This document shows positions 9,509 to 16,570 of a DNA stretch of 64,000 nt, in pieces. Within the stretch, counting starts at the first letter, position 1; every line of letters starts with the position of its first letter. Position numbers and translations under genes: made by a program. The DNA is from Bacillus sp. 522_BSPC (GTDB lineage Bacteria; Bacillota; Bacilli; Bacillales; Cytobacillaceae). Where the stretch lies: the NCBI RefSeq assembly GCF_001076885.1, contig NZ_JVDT01000161.1, positions 1 to 64,000 on the forward strand. Direction: 5' to 3'. The notes under the pieces are model-generated. The model was not told where the DNA came from. It saw nothing but the letters and a program-made list of their open reading frames with translations, and did no database searches.

Positions 9509-10309
9509 ATGGATAAAACATCCTTGATAGGAATTATACTTGCCATTATTGCTGTTGGAGTAGGGATGGTTTTTAAAGGAGTTAGCCCAATCGTATTATT
9601 GAACCCAGCGGCTATTCTCATTATTTTAGTCGGTACAGTTGCGGCAGTAGTTATTGCCTTTCCAGCTTCTGAAATTAAACGAGTTCCAAAGTTATTTGGT
9701 ATCCTGTTTAAGGAACAAAGAATACAGGATACGAAAGAGTTAATCCGTTTGTTTTCAGAGTGGGCACAATTAGCTAGAAAAGAAGGTTTACTTGCTTTAG
9801 AAGCCAAAACAGATGATATTGAAGATCCATTTTTGAAAAATGGCTTATCTTTATCTGTTGACGGACAAAGTGCAGAGTATATTAGAGATGTATTAACAGA
9901 AGAAATAGAGGCGATGGAAGAAAGACATCGCACTGGATCACAAATTTTTACACAAGCGGGAACTTATGCCCCTACATTAGGAGTATTAGGTGCAGTTATT
10001 GGACTTATTGCGGCATTGGGCAATATGTCAGATGCCGAAGCACTTGGACATGCTATTAGTGCTGCGTTTGTCGCTACTCTAATGGGAATTTTTACAGGAT
10101 ACGTTTTATGGCATCCATTTGCCAATAAGTTGAAAAGAAAATCACAAATGGAAGCAAGCCAAAAATATTTAATGATAGAAGGAGTTCTCTCCATTTTAGA
10201 GGGAGAAGCACCTAGAGTAATTGAACAGAAACTAGCATCGTATTTACCAGTTTCAGAAAGAAGAAAATTTCTGGAGGAAAACGAAAGTAGTGTGAATGCG
10301 AATGAGTAA
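9509..10309 (+). CDS. motA: Flagellar motor stator protein MotA
   Basis: Proton-channel subunit of the flagellar stator in the cell membrane; with MotB it converts ion flow into rotation. The 266-residue protein begins MDKTSLIGIILA as B. subtilis MotA does. It has four membrane segments (about 4-24, 32-52, ~150-170, ~182-200), the large cytoplasmic loop between segments 2 and 3, and the conserved TYAPTLGVLGAVIGLI stretch with the Pro/Gly residues of the channel. AGGTG lies six bases before the ATG; the GTG at 9500 overlaps that site and is unlikely to be used. It overlaps motB by eight bases. Confidence 0.95.
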   Translation: MDKTSLIGIILAIIAVGVGMVFKGVSPIVLLNPAAILIILVGTVAAVVIAFPASEIKRVPKLFGILFKEQRIQDTKELIRLFSEWAQLARKEGLLALEAKTDDIEDPFLKNGLSLSVDGQSAEYIRDVLTEEIEAMEERHRTGSQIFTQAGTYAPTLGVLGAVIGLIAALGNMSDAEALGHAISAAFVATLMGIFTGYVLWHPFANKLKRKSQMEASQKYLMIEGVLSILEGEAPRVIEQKLASYLPVSERRKFLEENESSVNANE

Positions 10310-11102
10310 GAAGAAGAAAAAAAAGAAAGTTCATCATGATGAACATATAGATGAAACTTGGTTGGTTCCGTACGCAGATATTCTGACCTTATTGTTAGCT
10401 TTGTTTATCGTATTATATGGAATGAGTTCTGTCGATGCAAAAAAATTCTCCGCAATAGCAGATGCATTTAATAGAGAATTACAGGGGGGGACAGGTTTCT
10501 TTGAATATCCTAGTCCCACACCATACCTGGAGGAGAATGAATCAGATATAAATATAGGTGATAAAGAAAAAGAGGAAGAATCAAAGGAGCTCACGGAAGA
10601 GGAACTGAAGGAATTAAAGAAACAGCAAGATCAAAAGGAATTGGAAGATATTCAGAAAAAGGTAAATGCTTATATTGATGAGAATAAATTAGGAAATAAG
10701 CTTGATACAGAGCTTACTGGGGAAGGCTTGCATGTATTGATTAGAGATAATGTCTTATTTGCTTCAGGTAGTGCAGATGTAAGAAGTAAGGATAGAACAG
10801 TCGTTACTGAAATTGCCAACTTACTGGTGATGGATCCGCCAAGGAGTATAATCATAAGTGGACATACAGATAATGTTCCAATTAGTAATTCTCGTTATGA
10901 TTCAAACTGGGAACTAAGTGTAACGAGAGCGTTAAATTTCATGAAATTACTCCTTGAAAATAAAAAACTTGATCCGAAATCATTTAGTGCTAAAGGGTAC
11001 GGCGAGTTTCAACCGATTGCCAGTAACAAGACTGCTGAAGGAAGAGCACAAAATAGAAGAGTGGATATTTTAATTCAACCACGAATAGCAACAGAAGACT
11101 AA
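10302..11102 (+). CDS. motB: Flagellar motor stator protein MotB
   Basis: Peptidoglycan-anchored stator subunit. The N-terminus is a lysine cluster followed by one membrane segment carrying the ion-binding aspartate (Asp26 in VPYADILTLL). After an acidic linker (about 85-120) comes an OmpA-like domain with ISGHTDNVPI and GYGEFQPIASN plus RAQNRRVDI, which binds the cell wall. The ATG at 10302 overlaps the motA stop (ATGAGTAA), a typical translational coupling; an in-frame ATG at 10296 is possible. A terminator overlaps the last codons. Confidence 0.95.
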   Translation: MSKKKKKKKVHHDEHIDETWLVPYADILTLLLALFIVLYGMSSVDAKKFSAIADAFNRELQGGTGFFEYPSPTPYLEENESDINIGDKEKEEESKELTEEELKELKKQQDQKELEDIQKKVNAYIDENKLGNKLDTELTGEGLHVLIRDNVLFASGSADVRSKDRTVVTEIANLLVMDPPRSIIISGHTDNVPISNSRYDSNWELSVTRALNFMKLLLENKKLDPKSFSAKGYGEFQPIASNKTAEGRAQNRRVDILIQPRIATED

Positions 11103-11132
11103 CGAATGATAGTCTTTCTGTTGCTTTTTTTT
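11088..11132 (+). terminator. Terminator of motAB
   Basis: GCAACAGAAGACT pairs with AGTCTTTCTGTTGC and is followed by eight T. The 5' arm lies inside the end of motB. Confidence 0.85.
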
Positions 11133-11200
11133 TAAAATTAGAAAGAAGGATGCTCGTTATAAGACGAATAGATAAAATTTTTGCAGGGATGAATAAATTA

Positions 11201-11243
11201 TTGTCTTTCTATAAACAAAAGTTTATAATATAAACAAAAGTTT
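11201..11243 (+). promoter_or_regulatory. psuK promoter with a direct repeat over the -10
   Basis: TTGTCT at 11201-11206 and TATAAT at 11224-11229 are 17 bases apart, a good sigma-A promoter. The 14-base motif ATAAACAAAAGTTT occurs twice, at 11211-11224 and 11230-11243, overlapping the spacer and the -10. That is a likely operator, perhaps for the winged-helix domain of PsuK itself. Confidence 0.6.
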
Positions 11244-11310
11244 TGTTAGGTAAGAGTACAAGTTTTTACACATTATATTATTGTTAGTTTCACTTTAACC
11301 TGAGGGGGAA

Positions 11311-12414
11311 ATGGAAGTGAATGGTAAAGAGATGTACATCCTTCGGCTAATTAAAGAAAATCCCTTTGTTACGCAAAATGAATTAGCTGAGAAACTGGGG
11401 TTGTCCCGTTCTGCTGTGGCAGGATATATTTCTTCTTTAACAAAAGAAGGAAAATTACTTGGAAGAGCTTATGTATTACCGAAAAAGAAAGAAGTTATTT
11501 GTATAGGCGGAGCCAATATTGATCGTAAGGTTCAAGCAGATGAGACGATTCAGTATGGAACATCCAATCCAGCCTCAACAAGTCAGTCACCTGGAGGAGT
11601 AGCAAGAAATATTGCAGAGAATTTAGGTAGACTGGGTATCGATACCTCTTTATTCACTATTGTAGGAGAGGATCATGAAGGGGAATGGTTATTAGATACT
11701 ACGAAGCATTATGCGGATATCACTCCTTCTCTGTTGTCTAATCTAAATAGAACGGGTACCTATACAGCGCTGTTAGATTCAGATGGTGAGCTTGCTGTGG
11801 CTTTAGCGGATATGTCTATCTATGACAGCATTGATAAAGATACAATTGATAAAAAATGGGGCTATATAGCAACATCGGAATTAGTCATATTAGATACTAA
11901 TTTTTCAGGAGATGTATTAGAGCATATTATTGTTCGATGTAGACAAGAAAATATGGCATTATGTATTACCCCTGTATCTGCACCTAAGGTCAAAAAATTG
12001 CCCGATAATTTACAAGGAGTAACATGGCTTATTGCAAATAGTGATGAAGCCGAAGTACTTACTGGAATGAAAATTAAAGAAGAGGGAGATTTCTTTAAGG
12101 CTGCCGAAAAAATTATTGCCAAGGGTGTAGAAAAGGTCGTTATAACTCGGGGAGATAAAGGGCTAATTTATTTTACAAAACTTGGTGAGGCAGGGGTTAT
12201 TTTAACTCCAGAAGCAGAAGTGATTGATGTAACAGGAGCGGGAGATTCACTCGTTTCAGGTATCATGTATTCGCATATTAAAGGGCTAAACACAGAAAAT
12301 GCATGCAAAATTGGAATTGCTTGCTCCATCATAACACTTCAATCAAATCAGACAGTAAACCCTTTATTAAATAATAAAAAGTTACAAGAAATTTTCGGAA
12401 AATACTTTCGTTAA
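11311..12414 (+). CDS. psuK: Pseudouridine kinase with N-terminal winged helix
   Basis: PfkB-type kinase that phosphorylates pseudouridine to pseudouridine 5'-phosphate for the next gene product, PsuG. Residues ~1-60 form a helix-turn-helix ([23 protein letters not shown]), as in many Firmicute PsuK proteins. The kinase domain follows, with GGANIDRKV near 68, [17 protein letters not shown] near 92, and the catalytic [11 protein letters not shown] near 308. GAGGGG is two bases from the ATG at 11311 but eight bases from an in-frame GTG at 11317, so the GTG may be the real start. Operon with psuG, 13 bases apart. Confidence 0.92.
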   Translation: MEVNGKEMYILRLIKENPFVTQNELAEKLGLSRSAVAGYISSLTKEGKLLGRAYVLPKKKEVICIGGANIDRKVQADETIQYGTSNPASTSQSPGGVARNIAENLGRLGIDTSLFTIVGEDHEGEWLLDTTKHYADITPSLLSNLNRTGTYTALLDSDGELAVALADMSIYDSIDKDTIDKKWGYIATSELVILDTNFSGDVLEHIIVRCRQENMALCITPVSAPKVKKLPDNLQGVTWLIANSDEAEVLTGMKIKEEGDFFKAAEKIIAKGVEKVVITRGDKGLIYFTKLGEAGVILTPEAEVIDVTGAGDSLVSGIMYSHIKGLNTENACKIGIACSIITLQSNQTVNPLLNNKKLQEIFGKYFR

Positions 12415-12427
12415 AAGGAGCATGAAC

Positions 12428-13339
12428 ATGAAAACAGAATGGCTAGAATTTTCAAAAGAAGTATTGGAAGCAAAGAAAAACAATCAACCGATTGTCGCAT
12501 TAGAATCGACTATTATATCACACGGTATGCCTTATCCTCAAAACGTAGAAACAGCTAAAGAAGTAGAAGATATTATTCGTAAAAATGGGGCAGTACCTGC
12601 AACAATTGCCATTATAGAAGGAAAAATTAAAATTGGTTTATCCGAGGATGAGATTGAATTTTTAGCTAAAAGTGACAATATTGAAAAAGCAAGCAGACGC
12701 GATTTACCCTATCTGATTGCTGGCAAGAAAAATGGTGCAACAACGGTTGCTGCTACCATGATTTGCGCAGAACTGGCAGGAATCAAAGTGTTTGTAACAG
12801 GCGGAATTGGTGGGGTTCACAGAGAAGCTGAACAAACAATGGATATTTCTGCAGACTTACAAGAGCTTGCTAAAACAAGTGTAGCAGTTGTATGTGCTGG
12901 TGCAAAATCAATTTTAGATATTGGTTTAACGTTAGAGTATCTAGAAACATATGGTGTACCGGTTGTTGGTTTTGGCACAAAGTCTCTACCAGCCTTTTAT
13001 ACAAGAACTAGTCCATTTGAAGTGAATTTTTCTGTAGAAACTGCAAAGGAAGCAGCAGATATGATTCAAACAAAATGGGAGTTAGGACTAGATGGCGGGG
13101 TTGTAATTGCTAATCCAATTCCAGAAAAAGATGCTCTTGAGGAAAAATATATTACGGATATTATTGAAAAAGCATTGCAAGAAGCGAAAGAGAATAATAT
13201 TACTGGTAAAAGGGTAACTCCATTTCTATTAAGTAGAGTAAAAGAGCTAACAGAGGGGACAAGCTTAGTAGCTAATATTGCATTAGTTAAAAATAACGCA
13301 GAAGTTGGTTCTAGAATAGCAGTCGAGTTAAATAAATAA
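12428..13339 (+). CDS. psuG: Pseudouridine-5'-phosphate glycosidase
   Basis: Cleaves the C-C bond of pseudouridine 5'-phosphate to uracil and ribose 5-phosphate, completing pseudouridine degradation. The 303-residue length and the motifs [12 protein letters not shown] near residue 24, [27 protein letters not shown] near 100 and [15 protein letters not shown] near 150 are typical. The ATG at 12428 has AAGGAG seven bases upstream; the ATG at 12422 is too close to it. The pairing with psuK makes the assignment firm. Confidence 0.95.
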   Translation: MKTEWLEFSKEVLEAKKNNQPIVALESTIISHGMPYPQNVETAKEVEDIIRKNGAVPATIAIIEGKIKIGLSEDEIEFLAKSDNIEKASRRDLPYLIAGKKNGATTVAATMICAELAGIKVFVTGGIGGVHREAEQTMDISADLQELAKTSVAVVCAGAKSILDIGLTLEYLETYGVPVVGFGTKSLPAFYTRTSPFEVNFSVETAKEAADMIQTKWELGLDGGVVIANPIPEKDALEEKYITDIIEKALQEAKENNITGKRVTPFLLSRVKELTEGTSLVANIALVKNNAEVGSRIAVELNK

Positions 13340-13345
13340 TCCAAG

Positions 13346-13408
13346 GACTAGTCAAAGTAGAATGCAGCCTAAAATCGGATGCTAATTCTGCTTTAACTAG
13401 TCTATTTT
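13346..13408 (+). terminator. Terminator of psuKG
   Basis: GACTAGTCAAAGTAGAAT and its imperfect complement ATTCTGCTTTAACTAGTC enclose a short loop and precede a T-rich run. Confidence 0.8.
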
Positions 13409-13646
13409 TATCCCATGTTTACACTCCAGTAAGACTCTCCACCCGTTGCTTATAAGAATATGAGGAAGATAGGTGGAGATTCACCGTCAGTTAATTTCTG
13501 AATGGTGCCACTAATCAATAGTGAGGTTAGAAGAAAAGGCCACTTGTTGGTTAGTTGCACTTTATTAGAAATGAGCTTCTTCTTCTATAAAGCCGAAGCT
13601 CATTCCATGTGGTACCTGCGCTAATTTGATTGAGTATTTCGCGTTA
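13409..13646. other. Gene-free spacer with one dyad
   Basis: I see no coding sequence. A dyad (AATGAGCTTC at 13570 region, GAAGCTCATT about 13594-13603) could act as a weak terminator for the minus-strand SinR-type gene that ends at 13647, although a clear T-run is missing. Confidence 0.4.
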
Positions 13647-13976
13647 CTAGTCTTTTTGTCTTTTTTTGAACTTAACGTATTCAAGAATACCGGCAAAATC
13701 TTCTTTGGTAACCCCGTCCTCTATAGCTTCTTCTACTAAACTCATCCAGTCTTCATCTATTCCGTCTATAACAGTATTGTTATTGTCTAGTAGTTCTTCT
13801 ACATTAGTATCAAGGGTGTGAGCGAGTTTCGTCAGCACTTGAAGGGAGGGGTTTTTTTGAATGCCCCTTTCAATATAACTTAAGTAGGATTTAGAGACAC
13901 CGGATCTATCGGAAAGTTCATTGATAGAATAACCTCTTTTTAATCTTAGCTTCTTTATCTTTATTCCAACCAACAT
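13647..13976 (-). CDS. SinR-type repressor, paralogue 1
   Basis: A 109-residue XRE-family regulator built like SinR. The N-terminal helix-turn-helix (about 7-60) contains YSINELSDRSGVSKSYLSYIERG. The C-terminal helical region (DEDWMSLVEEAIEDGVTKEDFAGILEYVKF) has the WxxLVxEA...G(V/I)xxxxF pattern through which SinR pairs with SinI. It is less similar to B. subtilis SinR than the copy at 15180-15503. The start at 13976 has AAGGAG seven bases upstream; longer versions of the frame run into the promoter. GTTC/GAAC dyads upstream (14021-14033, 14079-14099) suggest self-control. Confidence 0.85.
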   Translation of the reverse strand: MLVGIKIKKLRLKRGYSINELSDRSGVSKSYLSYIERGIQKNPSLQVLTKLAHTLDTNVEELLDNNNTVIDGIDEDWMSLVEEAIEDGVTKEDFAGILEYVKFKKRQKD

Positions 13977-14020
13977 GAATATTCTCCTTACTACATATAG
14001 AAGTACAATTTCATTATAAC

Positions 14021-14033
14021 GAACGTATCGTTC
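14021..14033. promoter_or_regulatory. GAACG-TAT-CGTTC dyad upstream of SinR-type gene
   Basis: A perfect 5-3-5 palindrome about 45 bases before the start codon of the SinR-type gene at 13976. It resembles the GTTC-type half sites bound by SinR. Confidence 0.5.
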
Positions 14034-14078
14034 AATAAAAAATACAAAAAAGCTAGGAAACGGGAGATATTTCAAGAA

Positions 14079-14099
14079 AACGAACGATTTTTGTTCGTT
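14079..14099. promoter_or_regulatory. AACGAAC-N7-GTTCGTT dyad
   Basis: Perfect 7-bp inverted repeat with a 7-base gap, in the divergent region between the SinR-type gene and the zinc-ribbon gene. A likely operator. Confidence 0.5.
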
Positions 14100-14165
14100 A
14101 AAAAGAAATAATGGCTGTTTTTGGAATTTTTGAAAATGATAGATTTGCACTATACTAATAAAAAA

Positions 14166-14181
14166 GTTCTTTAATAAGAAC
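14166..14181. promoter_or_regulatory. GTTCTT-N4-AAGAAC dyad, SinR-box-like
   Basis: The half site GTTCTT matches the SinR box (GTTCTYT). It lies about 10 bases after a possible plus-strand -10 (TATACT at 14151-14156), so a bound SinR-type protein could block transcription of the zinc-ribbon gene. The sequence from here to 14356 is a long leader without a gene. Confidence 0.5.
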
Positions 14182-14356
14182 GGTTTAGATATTTATAGAA
14201 CTAATCGATTATACGACAACAACAATGACGTAAGGAGTTCGTTATAACGGTCCCTAAAAACCGCACGTTCCACTAACCTTCAGTAGGGATTGATAGCAAA
14301 ACTCCAGTGATGAAAGTTTCCCTTTATAAAGCTAAATGAATAAAAGAGGGTGAAAA
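14182..14356 (+). other. Long untranslated leader before the zinc-ribbon gene
   Basis: About 190 bases separate the possible promoter near 14130-14156 from the start codon at 14357. The leader has a dyad (TCCCTA near 14251, TAGGGA near 14283) but I do not recognise a known riboswitch in it. Confidence 0.35.
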
Positions 14357-14563
14357 ATGTATAGGAAAAATTGTGATAAATGCTTTAGACCATCATTTAG
14401 TAGTAGTGAACTAGGAAAATGGATTTGTCCTATATGCCAAAATGATTTAACGGAATATCCTTTTTTTGACGCGATTACATATGAACAAATTCATATTAAT
14501 TATTCGTTTAAAAAAGTGATAAAAAGCTATACAACACAATACTATGATAGAAAGTCACAATAA
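14357..14563 (+). CDS. Small zinc-ribbon-like protein
   Basis: A 68-residue protein of unknown family. Two CxxC pairs (NCDKCF at residues ~5-10 and WICPICQ near 23-28) suggest a single zinc ribbon. The rest is polar and lysine-rich at the end. GAGGGTG lies seven bases before the ATG. It is placed between two SinR-type genes and upstream of the sinI riboswitch, so it may belong to the same regulatory unit; that link is positional only. Confidence 0.7.
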   Translation: MYRKNCDKCFRPSFSSSELGKWICPICQNDLTEYPFFDAITYEQIHINYSFKKVIKSYTTQYYDRKSQ

Positions 14564-14669
14564 CTAGTAATGCAGGCTAAATAAAATGTAAAATGCGTTT
14601 GTCTTGATTATTTCGATAAAATTCGAGGAAGATAACATTTTTTGTAGAAACAGCAAGAAATCTTTTAGT

Positions 14670-14695
14670 AATTTGTCCTAATTTTATGACAAATT
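14670..14695. promoter_or_regulatory. Two divergent Spo0A-box-like sites
   Basis: ATTTGTC at 14671-14677 and GACAAAT at 14688-14694 form a dyad. Read outward each gives TTTGTCNTA, close to the 0A box TTTGTCRAA. Spo0A-P is the known activator of sinI in B. subtilis. The sites lie about 30 bases upstream of a TATAAT. Confidence 0.4.
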
Positions 14696-14722
14696 ACTGC
14701 ATCTTTTAAATGTAAAAAACGC

Positions 14723-14728
14723 TATAAT
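14723..14728 (+). promoter_or_regulatory. -10 box of the riboswitch-sinI transcript
   Basis: A perfect TATAAT lies about 30 bases before the riboswitch aptamer. No good -35 is seen 17 bases upstream, which fits an activator-dependent promoter. Confidence 0.5.
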
Positions 14729-14759
14729 GATAAAACAGTAAAGGACAAGTGAAACCATT

Positions 14760-14863
14760 ATGATGTTAAGGGCAAACCAATACGAAAGTTTGGGACGCAA
14801 AGTCACGGATCTAATGTTTTAAACAATGATGGCCGGACTGCCAAAATACAAATGTATTTTTGG
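14760..14863 (+). ncRNA. Class-I cyclic-di-GMP riboswitch (GEMM) in the sinI leader
   Basis: The aptamer core reads AGGGCAAACC (14769-14778), a CCAAUAC-GAAA-GUUUGG hairpin with the GAAA tetraloop, GGACGCAAAG, then a second arm ending in CCGGACUGCC (14833-14842). These are the conserved blocks of the GEMM-I family, which binds cyclic-di-GMP. The second arm carries CUAA opposite the tetraloop, as expected for a docking receptor. After the aptamer comes a small hairpin (CCAAAATAC/GTATTTTTGG, 14841-14863) directly against the GGGGAGG ribosome binding site of sinI. No U-run follows, so control is more likely at translation than at termination; on or off cannot be told. Confidence 0.85.
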
Positions 14864-14877
14864 GGAGGAAGAATTAA

Positions 14878-15027
14878 GTGATTAATAGTCAACTTTTTAC
14901 CGAAGAATTGGATTCAGAATGGATTCAATTAATTAATGAAGCCAAAAATATTGGAATGAATTTGCAAGAAGTAAGAGAATTTCTGCGAAGTGAGAAGGAT
15001 TACTTAATTCAGGAAAATCCTAAATGA
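14878..15027 (+). CDS. sinI: SinI-type antirepressor
   Basis: A 49-residue protein that matches SinI in size and pattern: ELDSEWIQLINEAKNIGMNLQEVREFL mirrors the LDQEWVELMVEAK...IRKYL helix-hook of SinI. In B. subtilis this region replaces SinR-SinR contacts with SinI-SinR contacts, freeing biofilm genes. The start is GTG with GGGGAGG nine bases upstream. Its leader is a cyclic-di-GMP riboswitch. Unlike B. subtilis, sinI is not upstream of sinR in one operon; the sinR copy here is convergent and separated by a large terminator. There is no helix-turn-helix, so it cannot be a repressor itself. Confidence 0.85.
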   Translation: MINSQLFTEELDSEWIQLINEAKNIGMNLQEVREFLRSEKDYLIQENPK

Positions 15028-15072
15028 TCATTTGTATAGAAGTAGATTTATAATGTTAAAGGCAAAAAAATG

Positions 15073-15131
15073 TCTACGTTGAATTTCTCACAATTAGTAT
15101 AATGAGCTAATTATGAGAAATTCAATGTAGA
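15073..15131. terminator. Bidirectional terminator between sinI and sinR
   Basis: TCTACGTTGAATTTCTCA (15073-15090) and TGAGAAATTCAATGTAGA (15114-15131) form an 18-bp stem with one mismatch. Confidence 0.85.
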
Positions 15132-15179
15132 AAAACCTCTTTCGAATCTGCATGTCTGTATACCCTTTTAGGCATGGAA

Positions 15180-15503
15180 TTATTTTTTTTGTTCCAGTCT
15201 CCATCTATTAAATTCCAAAAACTCACGAAATTCTTTTTTCGATACACCAGAATCCATAGCCTCTTTTACAATTTTTAACCATTCTGAATCTAAGTCATCC
15301 TTGTTTTGATGGTCATTTATCAAATGATCAACTGGTATATTGAAAACAGCTGCAATTTTTTCTAAAAATTGAATCGATGGATTGGATTGTAAATTTCTTT
15401 CTAAGGAACTTAAATATGATTTTGCGACTCCTGCTTGTTCTGCTAATTCCGATAAGGACATTCTTTTCTCTAAACGTAGCTGCTTTACGCGATCCCCAAT
15501 CAT
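15180..15503 (-). CDS. sinR: Biofilm master repressor SinR
   Basis: A 107-residue XRE-family repressor very close to B. subtilis SinR: MIGDRVKQLRLEKRMSLSELAEQ at the N-terminus, then GVAKSYLSSLERNLQSNPSIQFLEKIA, and the C-terminal SinI/SinR contact region LDSEWLKIVKEAMDSGVSKKEFREFLEF. SinR represses matrix and motility-switch genes until sequestered by SinI. I chose ATG 15503 by homology; GTG codons at 15515 and 15521 are in frame. A perfect AGAAC-N5-GTTCT dyad sits 73 bases upstream. Confidence 0.92.
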   Translation of the reverse strand: MIGDRVKQLRLEKRMSLSELAEQAGVAKSYLSSLERNLQSNPSIQFLEKIAAVFNIPVDHLINDHQNKDDLDSEWLKIVKEAMDSGVSKKEFREFLEFNRWRLEQKK

Positions 15504-15575
15504 ACGCTCACTCACTTTCACTCTTAAGGGTATGTATATTTATCATAGCATTTATAGATGAAAAGTTCCATATAA

Positions 15576-15590
15576 AGAACGAATTGTTCT
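15576..15590. promoter_or_regulatory. AGAAC-N5-GTTCT dyad upstream of sinR
   Basis: A perfect 5-5-5 palindrome with SinR-box-like half sites in front of sinR; a GTTC at 15565-15568 adds a further half site. Suggests autoregulation. Confidence 0.5.
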
Positions 15591-15709
15591 ATCCACTATG
15601 CTTAAATAGAAAGGTTAATTTCATTATTTGTTCAAAATATTGAAATATATCTTGTAGTATTTACCCTTTCCTACATAAAATGAAACATTTTTTTATTTGT
15701 TTTTCAATC

Positions 15710-15734
15710 CTTTTTAGACAATTTGTCTGAAAAA
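15710..15734. promoter_or_regulatory. Palindrome in front of treR
   Basis: CTTTTTAGACAA and TTGTCTGAAAAAG flank one base, a near-perfect 25-bp palindrome. It is a probable operator for the adjacent GntR-family regulator. The TTGTCT inside it could serve as a -35 box. Confidence 0.5.
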
Positions 15735-15777
15735 GAGTAGAATGGTAACGAATAATTTGAAAATGTTGGTGAATTGC

Positions 15778-16494
15778 GTGTTGAATAAATATTATATGAT
15801 ATTTGAGGAGCTTGAAGCTGCGATAAGAAATGGGAAGTACCCGCCAGATACTATTTTACCATCTGAAAATGAATTAGCAGAGCAATACAATACATCTAGA
15901 GAAACCATTCGTAAGGCTTTAAATATATTATCTCAAAAAGGATATATCCAAAAGCTCAGAGGGAAGGGTTCCTTAGTTCTTGATTTAGAAAAGTTACAAT
16001 TTCCCATTTCGGGATTGGTTAGCTTTAAGGAGTTAGCCGATAAAATGGGACAATCCTCTGTAACGATTATTGAGCGCTTTTTGAATACACAGCCATCCTC
16101 TCTTTTACAAAAAGAGATGCAGCTTAAGAAAGAAGATTCGATATGGGAAGTTTTTCGAGTTAGAGAAATTAATCAGGAACGGATTATTCTAGATAAAGAT
16201 TATATCGTTCAGAAGTATGTGCCAGGATTAACGGAAGAAATATGTAGAAGCTCTATTTTTGATTATATAGAGAAGGAATTGAACTTAAAAATTAGTTTTG
16301 CTAAAAAAGAATTTACAGTAGAAGAACCGACAGAAGAGGACTATAATTTGCTTGATTTAGAAGGATTTCATTCCATTGTTGTTGTAAAGAACTATATCTA
16401 TTTTGAAAATGCCACTTTATTTCAATTTACAGAGTCCCGACATCGACCAGATAAGTTTCGCTTTGTTGATTTTGCAAGGAGAAATGAAGCATAA
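15778..16494 (+). CDS. treR: GntR/HutC-family regulator, trehalose repressor TreR-like
   Basis: Transcriptional repressor with an N-terminal winged helix (residues ~5-65, LPSENELAEQYNTSRETIRKALN) and a C-terminal UTRA ligand domain ending in TESRHRPDKFRFVDFARR, which is nearly the same as in B. subtilis TreR (ligand trehalose 6-phosphate). TreR proteins begin at about MxVNKY; that corresponds to GTG 15778 or TTG 15781 here, with GGTGA about eight bases upstream, rather than to the in-frame ATG codons at 15742 or 15763. The trehalose genes treP and treA are not next to it in this window, so the target operon must be elsewhere. Confidence 0.8.
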   Translation: MLNKYYMIFEELEAAIRNGKYPPDTILPSENELAEQYNTSRETIRKALNILSQKGYIQKLRGKGSLVLDLEKLQFPISGLVSFKELADKMGQSSVTIIERFLNTQPSSLLQKEMQLKKEDSIWEVFRVREINQERIILDKDYIVQKYVPGLTEEICRSSIFDYIEKELNLKISFAKKEFTVEEPTEEDYNLLDLEGFHSIVVVKNYIYFENATLFQFTESRHRPDKFRFVDFARRNEA

Positions 16495-16512
16495 AAATAA
16501 CGATAGCATGTT

Positions 16513-16552
16513 TTATTTTCTATCTATGGGGAATGTTACTTATAGAAAATAA
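16513..16552 (+). terminator. Hairpin between treR and the PfpI gene
   Basis: TTATTTTCTAT and ATAGAAAATAA form an 11-bp stem right before the next gene's AAGGAG. It may end treR transcripts or control the PfpI gene. Confidence 0.5.
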
Positions 16553-16570
16553 GAAAAGGAGATGCTATAT

